Shown here piece after piece: positions 1-11,180 of a stretch of DNA of 64,000 bases; within the stretch, counting starts at the first letter, position 1; each line of letters begins with the position of its first letter. Source of the stretch: Rhexocercosporidium sp. MPI-PUGE-AT-0058 (lineage: Eukaryota; Ascomycota; Leotiomycetes; Helotiales); NCBI GenBank assembly GCA_020746875.1, contig JAGTJL010000009.1, forward strand, positions 248,001-312,000, read 5' to 3'. The position numbers and the translations under genes were made by a program. The notes under the pieces are model-generated. The model had not been told where the DNA came from. It saw nothing but the letters and a program-made list of their open reading frames with translations, and ran no database searches.

Positions 1-418
1 AAACCCTATCCCTAGATGTCGTCGTCCCAGGTGGTCAACAAGCATTCGTCCGTGCCGATGGATCTCTGGGATTCACCATTCCCCACAGTGCTGCGATCCC
101 CGAAGGTGCATCGATAGGACCATTCCAATTCACTCCTCAAGAAACAGATGGTACCGTGGGCCAGTTGATGTTTGAGACCCAAGGTTTCAATGCCTGCAAG
201 ACTGGAGAGACCGGTCCTACAGGCTTTGATGTCTACCAGCTGTATGCCGCTGCTGTCGAATCAGAGGCTCAGTTGGAGAAGGAGTGTATCGATGTCGGTT
301 TCTGTAAGCTGCCCCCCAAGAACTACTTCATGGTCAATTCGCTCTCACGAAAACCTAATGCTAATTCGCTACAGTGACTTCAACATGGACTGGTCCTATC
401 GCATACGAGTACGCTTAG
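1..418 (+). CDS. Secreted IgE-binding-protein-like family protein, 3' part only
   Basis: The gene is open at the left edge, so the signal peptide and N-terminal half are missing. In frame from base 3 the protein reads through VPGGQQAFVRADGSLGF and GFNACKTGETGPTGFDVYQLYAA. This is the pattern of the small secreted fungal IgE-binding-protein family, in which a Gly-rich VPGGQQ stretch is followed by a single-Cys segment and a late Cys. A good donor (GTAAGC at 304) and an acceptor at 373-374 with a CTAAT branch give a 71-nt intron. Splicing changes the end to FLTSTWTGPIAYEYA and stop at 416-418, which fits the family better than unspliced read-through to a stop at 375-377. The biochemical role of the family is unknown; it is probably extracellular or wall-associated. 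Exons: 1-303 (partial), 375-418. Confidence 0.72.
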
Positions 419-879
419 AGGGACGCTCTCCAGCTTGAAACTCAACAGTGAGAGGAGTAATTGCCTTGATTTCTCACCCGCATAGCGAACCATATTTTCC
501 AGAACTCTCCTTAAAGCGCACGGCGTTGATAGCATTTCATCTGCATTGTATATACTTTCTGCGTACATAATGTTAAAATTTAATTCACCTAAGTATCCTG
601 TCTCCCCCGTCCAACCATCAAACAAAATAAAGTCCCAATCAAAACGCAGCTTCTTCGCCAGGATCCCAGTACCATCACCCTCACAAACTTTGTGTGACCA
701 ACTTGACATATGCAACATCCAATTCCGGTCCCAAAAAAGAGACCCGGTTAAATTCACTTCTCTGAGTCTTGACGCTTGGCAGCCCGCCAATACCAGCAGT
801 CAACAAGAAAGCTGGCACCCCAAACCACTTCCTCGGTTGTCACAGACACAACAAAAGTCGAGAGCCCTTCTCATCTCGA
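419..879. other. Convergent 3' intergenic region
   Basis: This lies between the 3' ends of the IgE-binding-like gene (+) and the GTPase gene (-). It should hold both 3' UTRs. It is AT-rich, and no conserved coding or RNA element was recognised. Confidence 0.6.
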
Positions 880-1749
880 TCACATAACCTCACAACCCCC
901 CTCACTCAACCCTCCCGTTCCCTCTTTCTTCCCACTCATCGCAGCCGTACGACAAATATCTTCGAAGACCTCATGAACCAACTCGCCCGTAACAGCACTA
1001 CACTCTAGATACCGATCACATCTCATCTCCTGAGCGATGCGATATGCTTCTTGCGGGTATATGATACCATTCTCGTCGTCTTCGCTGCGTAGATCGCGTT
1101 TGAGACCGAGGAAGAGGATTGGAAGCTCTTTTTGAACTGTGAAGATGCGTTTGATTTCTTGGATCCACTAGGAGGTAAGTTAGACAATTAGGAATCTTAA
1201 AAGAGGGGGAATGGAAAGATGTTTGTGATCTGATGGGCTGATTGCGGCCTTTCATGATGAATAATGCACTTTGGATATGAAAGGCTTGGCGAGATTTGAG
1301 GACAGAAATGAGATCAAGAACCTACGAATCTTTGAGCGTGAATGAGAGAAAGTCGAGATGAGATATCGTAGCATAATACTATGACATCTGGCTGTAACAG
1401 AGTCCAGTTCTCCGGACTAGAAGTGTCGTAGAATTCGAATCGGTAGGGACGATTGAAGAAGGTGATGTCAAAGACGAAGGGCTGGTTGCCATCTCGGAGG
1501 AGAGTGATGGGACCTTTCTTGTCGTGTGATGTTGAGCCTTGGCTTATACGTCTGTATGATTGCCATGTAAGCTTCTGAAGGGAAACATATATGAGGGCAA
1601 TGGTGTGAACAAGGAGGTAAGGGAGATAGGTGGATTGCTGGATGAGGGGCCTGCCCTCGAGGCAATACGTACGATAGGAACGTCGATTTGCCAGTATCGG
1701 CATCACCAAGAAGCAATATGGAAACTTCAGGCGTCTCAAGATCCGCCAT
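880..1749 (-). CDS. Atypical Rho-type small GTPase with C-terminal CAAX box
   Basis: Three exons (1749-1669, 1574-1326, 1167-880) give about 205 residues, a normal size for Rho/Ras proteins. The P-loop is GDADTGKST (residues 15-23). The G3 region is DTSSPENW (77-84) rather than DTAGQE, so the conserved Gly and catalytic Gln are absent. The G4 motif is LKRD (132-135) instead of NKxD or TKxD. The G5-like motif is ECSAVTGE (165-172). The protein ends GGCEVM, a plausible prenylation CAAX box that would place it on a membrane. The second intron has a GTAGGT donor and joins QRF to WIQEI exactly as in Rho proteins. The first donor (GTATTG) is weaker and less certain. I infer a signalling role in polarity or morphogenesis, with altered or absent GTP hydrolysis. 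It is divergent from HIS2 with about 420 bp between starts. Confidence 0.8.
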
Positions 1750-2173
1750 ATCGAATTATTTACATCTCATCTCATCCTCCTCATCGGCGCGAAATCCCAA
1801 AAGACTTAAAACCATCCTCAAGCCACTAAAAAGCAAGTCTCTTCACGTGGAGATAAGATAACGGCTTTGGCACCGGCGCCCCCCACTACAGTAGCTTACC
1901 CCTCTGCCCCTCCACCAAAAATACCAACCCGCTTCTAATTCTCCCGGTCTCACATGCGGTCGTTCTTTATCGACCATTCCCTGTGCCACGTTCTGTTTGT
2001 ATGACATGCGGTCGCCGAATCAGGCAGTCGTAGTACCTGAATGAGATTAAGCAACCCGCTGTCAAATTCCAGATCGCAAACACTTTACCATCCTTAAATC
2101 TCTTCCTCTCTGTCTCATTATCTTTTTTCTTCCTCAATTTCGTCATCAATTTGCATTAGAAACATATTTCAAG
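1750..2173. promoter_or_regulatory. Divergent promoter region, GTPase / HIS2
   Basis: These 424 bp separate two divergent start codons. A CACGTG E-box-like palindrome lies near 1843, and pyrimidine-rich tracts precede HIS2. No exact TGACTCA or TGAGTCA was found here, unlike upstream of HIS7. Confidence 0.5.
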
Positions 2174-3151
2174 ATGGCATTTTCAATGCACAGTCACTCT
2201 GGGCAATTTTGCCCAGGCCACGCAAAAGATACTCTGGAGGAGATTATCCAGACAGCTATTTCGAGAGGCATGCAAACTTTTGCTGTGACAGAGCACATGC
2301 CACGAACCTCCGATGACGATCGGTATCCAGAAGAGGCAAGCTCTTCCTTTCACTCCTCCTCATACAAGACTTCGATTTTTTAACAAAAAACTTAGGCAGC
2401 AGACGATGCCATCTCCGTCCTTCTACCCCGTCACGAAACCTTCCTCGTAGAAGCACAACGCTTACGAGCCAAATACGCATCCCAAATCAGCGTCCTAATC
2501 GGCTTCGAAGGGGAGTGGATCCGTCCTTCCTACGGACCTTTCATCAAAGACCTCGCTTCTAATCCCGCCGTTGATTATTTCATCGGCTCCGTGCACCACG
2601 TGCACGGCATCCCCATCGACTACGATACCACCTTCTATGCTAAAGCTCGCGATGTAGCAGGTGGAACTGACGAGCGGCTATTCGAGGATTATTTTGACTC
2701 GCAGTATGAGATGCTGAATGCGTTGCACCCCCGAGTGGTCGGCCATTTCGATCTCATTCGCTTGTTAAGTCCGACGCCAAACGCGAATTTGAAGGAGATG
2801 AAAGGAGTGTGGGACCGGGCAGTGAGGAATCTGAAGTTTGTGGTTGAGCAGGGTGGACTATTGGAGATCAATTCTAGTGCGCTGAGGAAGGGACTCGAGG
2901 AACCGTATCCGATGCGTTGTGTTTGTGAGGAGTTCTTGAGGATGGGTGGTCGGTTGACTCTGAGTGATGATAGTCATGGGATTGTGCAGGTGGGCACGAA
3001 CTTTGAGAGGGCGATTGCGTATTTGGAGAGTCTGGGCGTACAAGAAGTTTTCACGTTGCAAGGGAAGGGTGTGAGTGGGACAAGTGAGGTTGGTGTAAAG
3101 AGCATATCTCTGAAGGGTGTTAAGGAGAGCTTCAGGCCTCAAATAAATTAG
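2174..3151 (+). CDS. HIS2: Histidinol-phosphatase (PHP family)
   Basis: This enzyme dephosphorylates L-histidinol phosphate to histidinol, the penultimate conversion of histidine synthesis. Two exons (2174-2335, 2396-3151) give 305 residues, somewhat shorter than yeast His2. The PHP-type metal ligands are visible in order: MHSHSG near the N-terminus, VTEHMPR, FEGEWIR, HHVHG, GHFDLIR and a late DDSHG. The N-terminal MAFSMHSHSG matches family starts and follows a purine-rich AAG context. The 60-nt intron has a GC donor (GAG|GCAAGC) and a TTAG acceptor. The normal GT-AG alternatives I looked at do not preserve YPEE followed by the next exon. HIS7 lies 5.7 kb and HIS3 30 kb downstream on the same strand. 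Confidence 0.92.
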
Positions 3152-3474
3152 AGTAGAGTAGATTTGGGTTGGATTAGAGAAAAGAAATCCCGGATAGATC
3201 TAGATCTATTGGAAAGCGTCTATAACTTTGCGGGTTCTTTGTTACCGGTTTCTCATTTCATTCAATTCCCGCACCCGCATTGGCTCTGGTTTTGGGATTT
3301 CTTTGTTGACATCAAAGCCCATTGTCTCGCTTGGTATTTTCTTCCACCACTCTCTCCCTCTTCAGTGACTTGAACAAAACTCCGCCCTCATTAACAGCCT
3401 TTCATATGTTCGCGTCGTGACAAGCTCTTCTAGATATCATTGTACATCGCTTTCTGAATAGTCTTCTGAAAGCC
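3152..3474. other. Intergenic, HIS2 3' end to Ulp1-like gene
   Basis: About 320 bp that should contain the HIS2 3' UTR and the promoter of the next same-strand gene. No conserved element was recognised. Confidence 0.5.
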
Positions 3475-5047
3475 ATGAACCCTAACGCTCCTGAGCACCA
3501 ACCAGACGTCGCCCGCGATGTAGCTATCATCCGGCTAGCACGAGAGAAGATGTTCAGCCCGCCAGACGACGAGACAGCCAAGAAGCTCAATAAACGTATG
3601 AATGAAACTCTTGCTATTGCGTCTCCTCCATCTCTAGAAGGTCTATACAAGCTTCTTCTCAATTCGTCAATCTCAATCATGTGTGGCACGCTTAGCGGAG
3701 GAGACTTACGCTGACTAGATAACGTGCAGGTGTCAGAGCATTTGATGATCTGACGGATTTGCGTATCAAGATTAGATGCCAGAATAAAGAGAAAGCCCAA
3801 GCCCAACCATTACCTCAATTCCCGCTGTTTAGCTGCACACCTACGGCTGACGAGTCAAATGGTACCGTCTCTCTATCTCCCACATTCTCTTGATTGGTCT
3901 GACTGAGCACAGTATGCACCGGCATCCGACTAAACAGCAGACAAGGTCTCCGAGTCCTCGATCCCGAAGCCGGTACACCAGCTCTCTGCACAGAATCCTA
4001 CATACAATTCACCTGCGACTACGCCAACCGGTGGCACAGCAAGCTCACCGGTATCGACCACCACTCCACTGGCAGCGATCCATGCTTCTTCTTCTTCCCC
4101 TCACATCAATCCTTCTACAGTCGATTAATGAGCAATAGCGCGGAGGATATGGCACAGGAAACGAAGGAATGTCTGTCGAGAGCGCAGTTTTGGAAGTTGA
4201 GGTACCTGTTTATATTGATTAACTTTGAGCCGAACCTGCAGGATGATACACATGTGGCGCTTTGTGCTATTTCTCCCGAAGCCAAGACGGTGGATTACGT
4301 ATGTTCTGGTGGTGATACGTACGTCTTTCTTGCCCTTTGGTTGTTAAGACCACCTGCTGTCCTGCTTCAGTTACTGATTGGCTTTCCTACAGAGGTCTTC
4401 CGAACTCCCCACGCTCCGCAGGCTCCAAATGTGTACCTCACATCTTCGCCTGGCTTGCGTCTTTTCTGGGAAACTCTTTTCTTCCCTACGAGTGGAGACT
4501 TCGCACCGACGCCGGACACGTCCAGCAGCGTTCTCGTGGCGATTGTGCAATCTACACTGTTACTCATGCTCAGTGTCTCGCGTTCGGGTACGGCATGAAG
4601 GACGCATTCCCACCTGATCACCAAACGAAAATCCTGAATCGCAGGCAACGGTACGTACAAGATTTAATGTACCAAGGCTTTGCAGACTTCAAAGAGGGTG
4701 ACGAGAATACCCAGTACTACCCTCTGCTGGACACCAAACCAACAGCGTCGAGAAGTGATGGTTTTTATAGTCTGCCGGGAGCGGTACTTCATCGATTACC
4801 GCCTGAGGTGGCGAATAAGAGGGTTTGCTATGGGGATTGTCCGAGTAAAATGGCGCTGATGAAGCATTGTAAGCGGAATGCAAGGTTTTATCCTGGATGG
4901 GAAGATGGGAAGGTTTCCGGGAGGGGAAGGACCTTGGAAGAGTTTGTGAGGTGGGTGGAGGATATGGATGCTATGAGGCATTGGAAAACGTATACCGAGG
5001 CGGCGAAACCCTTGCCGTATCCTAAGCATCAGCCGTTCAGATGGTGA
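3475..5047 (+). CDS. Ulp1/SENP-like (C48 fold) cysteine protease-domain protein
   Basis: Four exons (3475-3640, 3730-3861, 3913-4318, 4393-5047) give 452 residues. The C48-like core is seen as THVALCAI (His213), YVCSGG (226-232) and HVQQRSRGDCAIYT (Cys286). In Ulp1/SENP proteases the equivalent blocks are HWxLxxI, YxDS and QxxxxDCG. His and Cys are therefore kept, but the usual Asp position appears to be Cys230. Family members cleave SUMO or related modifiers; whether this one is active is unclear. The C-terminal 170 residues are unrecognised and rich in aromatic and charged residues. A perfect donor (GTGAGT at 5044) and an acceptor at 5093 could replace the TGA at 5045-5047 and extend the protein to about 501 residues, with stop near 5244. 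The gene end is therefore uncertain. Confidence 0.68.
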
Positions 5048-6354
5048 GTAGCTTAACTTTGCAAGTCGGGAAGGTTTTCGCTGACCGTAGCAGGATCGAC
5101 CCGAGAGATTCGGGACGAAATGTCTGCCCTGCACATGCGCTTTGGCCGCGAAAAAATTTATTAAGTGTTACTTATAATCTGGTAAACGCTTCTGGAACAT
5201 CGAATTCAGGAGACGTGCTCTGTCCAAGCAATCTCCAGAAATAGTTGAAGGAAACATCAAGTACTTACTGGTCAGGACATCGCGCCCGTCAAAGGTATAG
5301 AGCATATTCGCTTTCTTGCTATTTTTAGAGCGCCCGTACTCGCAGTTCTATACTACTAGAGAGTGTAATGCTACCCTTCAGTAAAGAACTTGTAGCTGGG
5401 TGGATGTAAACAAAACAACGGCGGAGCAACCCCTGAAATAAGCGAGCAGAAGGAAACGTCGTACGAAGTACTCCATATTGTCCACCCCTTGGATAGGCAG
5501 GAGATCTTTGCGCTTTGCTGGGAAGACGGAATTTAAGAGGAGATACTCAAGCATAGATGTATGCTCACGTGTATCATATGGAAATAGAAGCCAACGAAGA
5601 CTTATCAGAAGCAATATTTGCTTCCTCTAACCCCGCCAGTTCAGTATATTTTACCTCGTGAGGACACAGGCATATACGCTCCATTCTACCTCGATGCTTT
5701 TGAAAGCAGCAATGCCACCAAAAAACGCTAGACCATTATTCCAGGAGGAAACCATAGCTTCAGGCCAAGTCCCCGGCACTTAATCATCATGACTCCACCC
5801 CAAATCTAGTGCCACCAATCGCTATCATACCTCCCCTGATTCGCTTGTTGCTGCGCCCGATTTAGCTTCACAGCCTCACCTCTTTGTTTGCAGGCATCAA
5901 AACATGCGTCACTCTTGCAGCGACGAACAGCGAATTACAACAACGCAGCCTTACTTTCCTTCCACCACCCGCATCCTGAAACATACATTTCCGCCCAATG
6001 CAGACCGCTCTCCTAGGCCCAACCGGGCATCAAGCCATCACGTGGAACAAAGCCAAGGCGGCCAGGCACGCTACTCATCGAGTATATATCCATGGCCGCT
6101 CGCACGCGTCCCGCTTTCTCTTCCTTCCCTACCACACTCACCGGGTCGCAAAGTACACAGGAATACTCTAGACGTTCGTTCATTACCTTGAATCGCAATA
6201 TCTAGATACTTCTTGCCAGGACCCCAGTCAATCTTTTGTGCGTCAGTTTTCCAGAAACAATCAACCTCGACACTCATTTCGTCGCTCGCTCAACCTTTAC
6301 CCCACAATCTCGATATCCAGCCTAGCCTTCAGAGTTAACACAAAACCCGCAGCC
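5048..6354. other. Long intergenic region upstream of BTB gene
   Basis: About 1.3 kb; its first 200 bp may belong to an extra 3' exon of the Ulp1-like gene. Short open frames, such as a 78-codon one on the minus strand at 5378-5614, have no recognised similarity or splice support. The final 300 bp is pyrimidine-rich and is likely the promoter and 5' leader of the BTB gene. Confidence 0.45.
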
Positions 6355-7401
6355 ATGTTCAAGCGCTCGTTCAGAACAAACGACCGCGTGGAGAAGACTG
6401 TCAAGCTGAAGAAGTCCTATCGGGATCCCACGAAGTTGGCGAAATTGCAGAAGTCGTTCGATCAGAGCCCGCCAGCCGGGAGGTAAGGCTGCCTAAACAA
6501 ACAATTTGCTTTTTGCACACGGAGGAAGAAATGCGCTTACTGACCTGCCTGCAGCACTCTGACCTCGCCGATCGTGACCTTTACGGTCGGTAGGGAAGGA
6601 CGATTATTTGCAGCGCACGAGGATGTCCTTGCAATGTCGCCGTTCTTTGCGGCGGCTTGTAGGGGCCAACTCCTCGCGGCAGGGAGCAAGAGGATCGATC
6701 TTCCAGACGAGGAACCTGAGATCTTCTCATGTGTTCTCGAGTACTTATACGTAAGTCTGCCAATTTTTTGGGGTTATCTGTAGTCTGCCCGTCTGCGTTA
6801 TCTCACATCATCGATGTCTCTGCGCATCTACTAACCTCCCTCCAGAAGGGTGACTACTACCCCCGCTTGCTTCACAACAAGCGCAGAAACTCTTGGGAAC
6901 TCGAGGATGCGGTGTCATCACCAAACCCCGAAAATACCGGTGGTCGCGGATCCGTTGAGGCAACAACCTACATCTCCAGCGTGCGCGAACACCTCTTGAA
7001 GGATACTGTCATATACTGCGCAGCGGAGAAGTACGGCCTGGAGGAGCTCAAGCGCCTTGCCCTCAAAAAGCAGGGTCTGCAGAGTGGAATCGAGGTTGCT
7101 ACTATCCTTCGTAGCGCGCGGTATGCCTATGACAACACGCCGGACACAGACTCACGACTCCGCGCTCATTATCTTGCCCTGATCATCAGATGTCGTAAGA
7201 CATTTAAGAGGAGCGGAACCATGCAGACAGAAATGGAGAATGGCGGTAAACTTTTCTTTGACCTCTTCGTCGCACTATGCAACCATGTCGATGACATTGT
7301 GGAGATCGGGTACGTCCTTTTGCCATCTCCTCGACCCACTGACCTACCACAGATATACTGACATCTCTGGCAGGAATTCCAAATCTCCCAAGACCATCTA
7401 A
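6355..7401 (+). CDS. BTB/POZ domain protein
   Basis: Four exons (6355-6482, 6555-6750, 6846-7309, 7374-7401) give 270 residues. After a basic N-terminus (MFKRSFRTNDR) there is a BTB fold: VTFTVGREGRLFAAHEDVLA, SPFFAAACRG, then IDLPDEEPEIFSCVLEYLY. It is followed by helices such as AEKYGLEELKRLALKK typical of post-BTB segments. The exon joins restore EYLY-KGDYYPRL and end in GNSKSPKTI. All donors are GTAAGG, GTAAGT or GTACGT with clear branch points. Such fungal BTB-only proteins are presumed dimerisation or Cullin3-adaptor proteins. The specific substrate cannot be told from sequence. Confidence 0.85.
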
Positions 7402-8875
7402 AGTTGTGTATGTGTTTGTGTGCGAATTGGTACCTTAGCTCGGAGTAACATTTCCAAATTGGCTTCGAGGACGATTGTCTATCTCCATCAGATTGGACCA
7501 TATGGAAACATTACGGGCGGCGAGCTCGCCCACAATTTTCCCTTCAACAACCACGAGGTTTGGCCACCTTCCGATGAACCTACCAAGCGTTCTCAACTCT
7601 ATTTTTCTAATACCCCCCGCGCTTTGCTGTTTTGGGAATCGAACTATCACCACTACGGACGGAAAGGATTGCGTTTGCTTTTTAGTATTCTTGGATCTTT
7701 TGGCGCCACATATATGAATGTATCCTGTGGGTACGGCATGATGTGGTGAGGGGAAACAGGTGCTAACCACGGTCGGGCGACCACTTCGCACCACTCTTCT
7801 CCTATTTCTGTTGGGATGCATGGGGATGCTATCGCTGATGTTGTGTTCATGTCTTGATGATGTGGATGGGATTGTCCCTAGCGGACGAGCCAGACGAGGC
7901 CCTCGTCAGGGCAAATAATGAGAAATTCGGCCACCTCAACCTTTGTGCCATTGTTATGTGAATCTTGCATGTTGACATCCAGGAGCATTTAGTATCGGAA
8001 TCATAAAACGGTGATGAATGGTCCGGACCCTTTGATACTCGGCTTGAGTTACTCTATTTTCATCCTAAACTGTACTTCACTGCAAACCATGAACACTTTG
8101 AAAGTGACTGGGTGTATCTTCATATCCTTTCACCGTTCATTTCACGTCCCTGCCAATTTTTACTTTCTATGGGGATTGCTAGGTTTGCCGTTTACCTTAC
8201 TCTGTTTACTTCGCCCTCGCTTGCCGATTACTTGACTCGCTACATATAAATGTGCTTTAATGTGGATGTTCGCAAAGTTAGATTACGAAGCGCTACCTCA
8301 TCTAGGCAAAGCACCGCGAAATACAGAACACCGTGAACCAGTAGAGCATAGAGAGTACCTTTTCAGTTGTTATGATAGCATGAGACGTAGTTGAGATTAA
8401 GTTGACGATCAACTGATCATCGGAGAGTGAGAATGTGCTGTGACTATCTCAAGACATGTTACTGTTTATTTGGGATATAAATCACCTACACTAAAACTGA
8501 CAGAAAGCCGTTGCCACTTTAGATAGTAATCTTGAAGAATATGTTCGGTTAGGCCATTTCTTGACATCGAGGATATGTCATTTGCATTTTATAATAGGCA
8601 TTATCCTTTCATAAACCGGGCAGTAAACGGCCAGCTTGTTGACAGACACGATATAACATTACTTGGAAAAGCACCGTTAGGTGCAACGAAGCGGAATTAA
8701 GCTCAACATTCTATACAAGGGAGGCGGGGAGGCCAAAGCGGTGAGAAGCGGCAATAATCGCGGGGTCCTTAATAAATTAGACATTGACATCGTCCTGAGT
8801 CACATCAACAATACAACACTTTACCTCGCAACTAGATTTCCCTTTCATTTTGTCCGACGATAGACTTTGGATACC
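7402..8875. other. Intergenic region upstream of HIS7
   Basis: About 1.5 kb, AT-rich, with no convincing coding frame. It should include the BTB 3' UTR and the HIS7 promoter. A perfect TGAGTCA is listed separately. Confidence 0.5.
8796..8802. promoter_or_regulatory. TGAGTCA, CpcA/Gcn4-type cross-pathway control element
   Basis: This perfect 7-bp palindrome-like site lies 74 bp upstream of the HIS7 ATG. TGASTCA is the known binding site of yeast Gcn4 and its filamentous orthologues CPC-1/CpcA, which induce histidine genes on amino-acid starvation. Function here is inferred from motif and position only. Confidence 0.6.
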
Positions 8876-10561
8876 ATGTCGAAAGTTTACCTTCTAGATT
8901 ACGTTGCAGGAAACGTACGGAGTCTGGTCAATGCCATTGAGAAAGTTGGATATACCATTGAATGGGTCCGATCACCGGAAGATGTTGAGAAAGCAGATGT
9001 TAGTTCCAGAGGCATACAAGGCAACAACCTTTCAATCATTTGCTCATCATGATAACAGAAACTCATCCTCCCTGGTGTAGGCCACTTTGGCCACTGCATG
9101 AGCCAATTCGCATCTGCAGGCTACCTTCCCGCGATTCGCAAACACATTGAATCTGGCAAGCCTTTCATGGCAATTTGCGTTGGACTACAAGTACTTTTCG
9201 AGGGGTCTTCGGAGAGCCCTACTATTCCAGGTATTGGTTTGATCAAAGGCCACCTCGATCGATTCGACGATGCCTCGAAATCAGTACCGCACATTGGCTG
9301 GAACAGCGCGAACACATCTAACAAGCAAGTCTATGGACTGAGACCGAGCTCGAAATACTATTATGTCCACTCGTATAAGATCCCATACCGGAAAGGCGAG
9401 CTTGAGAGCCAAGGGTGGGATGTTGCGACGGCGAGGTATGGGGACGAGGAGTTTGTTGGGGCTGTTGCGAAGGGGAATATTCTGGCTACTCAGTTCCACC
9501 CTGAGAAGAGTGGTGTCGCTGGATTGAGAGTCATCAAGGCGTTCTTGGACGGGAAGAAAGAGAGTGGTATTGCTGCTGGGATGGAAGCTGTGAAGGAGGG
9601 TCTGACGAGGAGAGTTATTGCATGTCTGGACGTACGGACAAACGACCAAGGAGATCTCGTGGTTACGAAAGGAGATCAATACGATGTGAGAGAGAAGACG
9701 GACGGAGGAAACGTTCGAAATCTCGGGAAGCCTGTTGAGATGGCGCGGAAATACTACGAGCAAGGAGCGGACGAGGTTACATTCTTGAACATTACCAGTT
9801 TTCGAGATTGTCCTTTGGCAGATTTGCCTATGTTAGAGATTCTGCGGAAAACGTCAGAGACGGTGTTCGTACCGTTGACGATCGGTGGAGGGATTAGGGA
9901 TACCACGGATACGGATGGTACGAAAGTGTCGGCTCTGGAAATTGCAACGATGTACTTCAAGAGTGGTGCGGACAAAGTATCGATTGGATCGGATGCTGTA
10001 ACAGCAGCAGAGGAGTACTACGCTGCAGGAAAACAGCTCTCTGGCAAAACTGCGATCGAGCAGATATCGAGAGCTTACGGCAATCAAGCCGTGGTTGTCA
10101 GTGTTGATCCAAAGAAGGTGTACGTCTCGAAGCCAGAAGAGACGAAACACAACACAATCCAAACAAAATACCCTGGACCGAACGGCGAGACTACATGCTG
10201 GTATGCATGCACCATCAAAGGCGGCCGAGAAACCAGAGACATGGATGTAGTAGAATTAGCCACGGCAGTCGAGGCCATGGGCACGGGCGAGATCCTACTC
10301 AACTGTATAGACAAAGATGGGACGAACAGTGGGTTCGATTTAGAGCTTATCAATCAGGTGAAGAGCGCTATCAGTATTCCTGTCATTGCATCAAGTGGCG
10401 CGGGTAATCCGGGACATTTCGAGGAGGTGTTCTCGAAGACGAGAACGGATGCTGCGCTTGGTGCCGGTATGTTCCATAGAGGGGAGTATACAGTTAAGCA
10501 GGTGAAGGATTCGCTTGCTGAGAAGGGGTTGATGGTTAGACAGTTTGAGAGTGAGATATAG
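8876..10561 (+). CDS. HIS7: Imidazole glycerol phosphate synthase, bifunctional glutamine amidotransferase/cyclase (hisHF)
   Basis: This enzyme uses glutamine-derived ammonia to convert PRFAR to imidazole glycerol phosphate and AICAR. Exons 8876-8998 and 9059-10561 give 541 residues, close to the yeast enzyme. The N-terminal class-I glutaminase domain has nucleophile Cys81 in [11 protein letters not shown] and the His188/Glu190 dyad in QFHPEK. The cyclase barrel starts at [10 protein letters not shown] and includes [29 protein letters not shown] and the late [12 protein letters not shown] loop. Start [13 protein letters not shown] is the expected N-terminus, and the intron has a GTTAGT donor and AACAG acceptor. 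It supplies HIS3, also in this window. The AICAR it releases feeds purine synthesis downstream of ADE1. A TGAGTCA site in the promoter suggests general amino-acid control. Confidence 0.96.
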
Positions 10562-11180
10562 AAGGTAGTAAACTTTCAAAAGACTTCTCTGCTCGCCTGT
10601 TTTGAAAGTGTGATGCAACGTAATTCTTGTTACAGCTCAACAAATACCAGAGGGATAGGTCCGCACTTTACGACTTTTGAATAGCCAGACTATATAGTTA
10701 ACCTGTATTTTCCTGCTTTCCCGTGCGTATGATGCTAAAAGACAACATGAGCCTATCCTAGAAATAAGCCAGCAATATAATTACTAGAGCCGTCCTAAAA
10801 GTTGGTAGTGTCATTTAGACATCTCTCTACACCAATCTTAAATTTCGTCCCTCTTCACATTAGGAAACAAATATAAATCCCCACTAACCACCTGTTTGAG
10901 AGCTGTGTTTTGGCATATATTATCTGGTACCAAAACAGGATGGGCTTGGCCAATGGGGGTGAGGGGGGGATTTATTGACAATATCAGCTCGTTTAAGCGT
11001 ATTAACAGACATTACGGTCGAGCCTTCACGCTACTGACCGCTTATGCGCTTCTGATGAGACTGCTTCACTCAAAGGTGTCATCTTATTGTCTCTCTCTGG
11101 CAAACCATTTGAGTTCGTGAAATCATGGATCTATTTTTATTCTAGTGATCAAGTTGCTTTTGAGATGAGATTCACATAAT
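10562..11180. other. Convergent intergenic region, HIS7 / LYS9
   Basis: About 620 bp between two convergent stop codons, AT-rich. It should contain both 3' UTRs; nothing else was recognised. Confidence 0.55.

Noticed and set aside
1..20. ACCCTATCCCTAG-like start suggesting telomeric repeat
   Set aside because: Only two imperfect units, and in frame with the coding sequence of the IgE-binding-like gene.
5378..5614. 78-codon minus-strand frame
   Set aside because: Protein-like in places but with no recognised family, neighbouring exon or promoter support.
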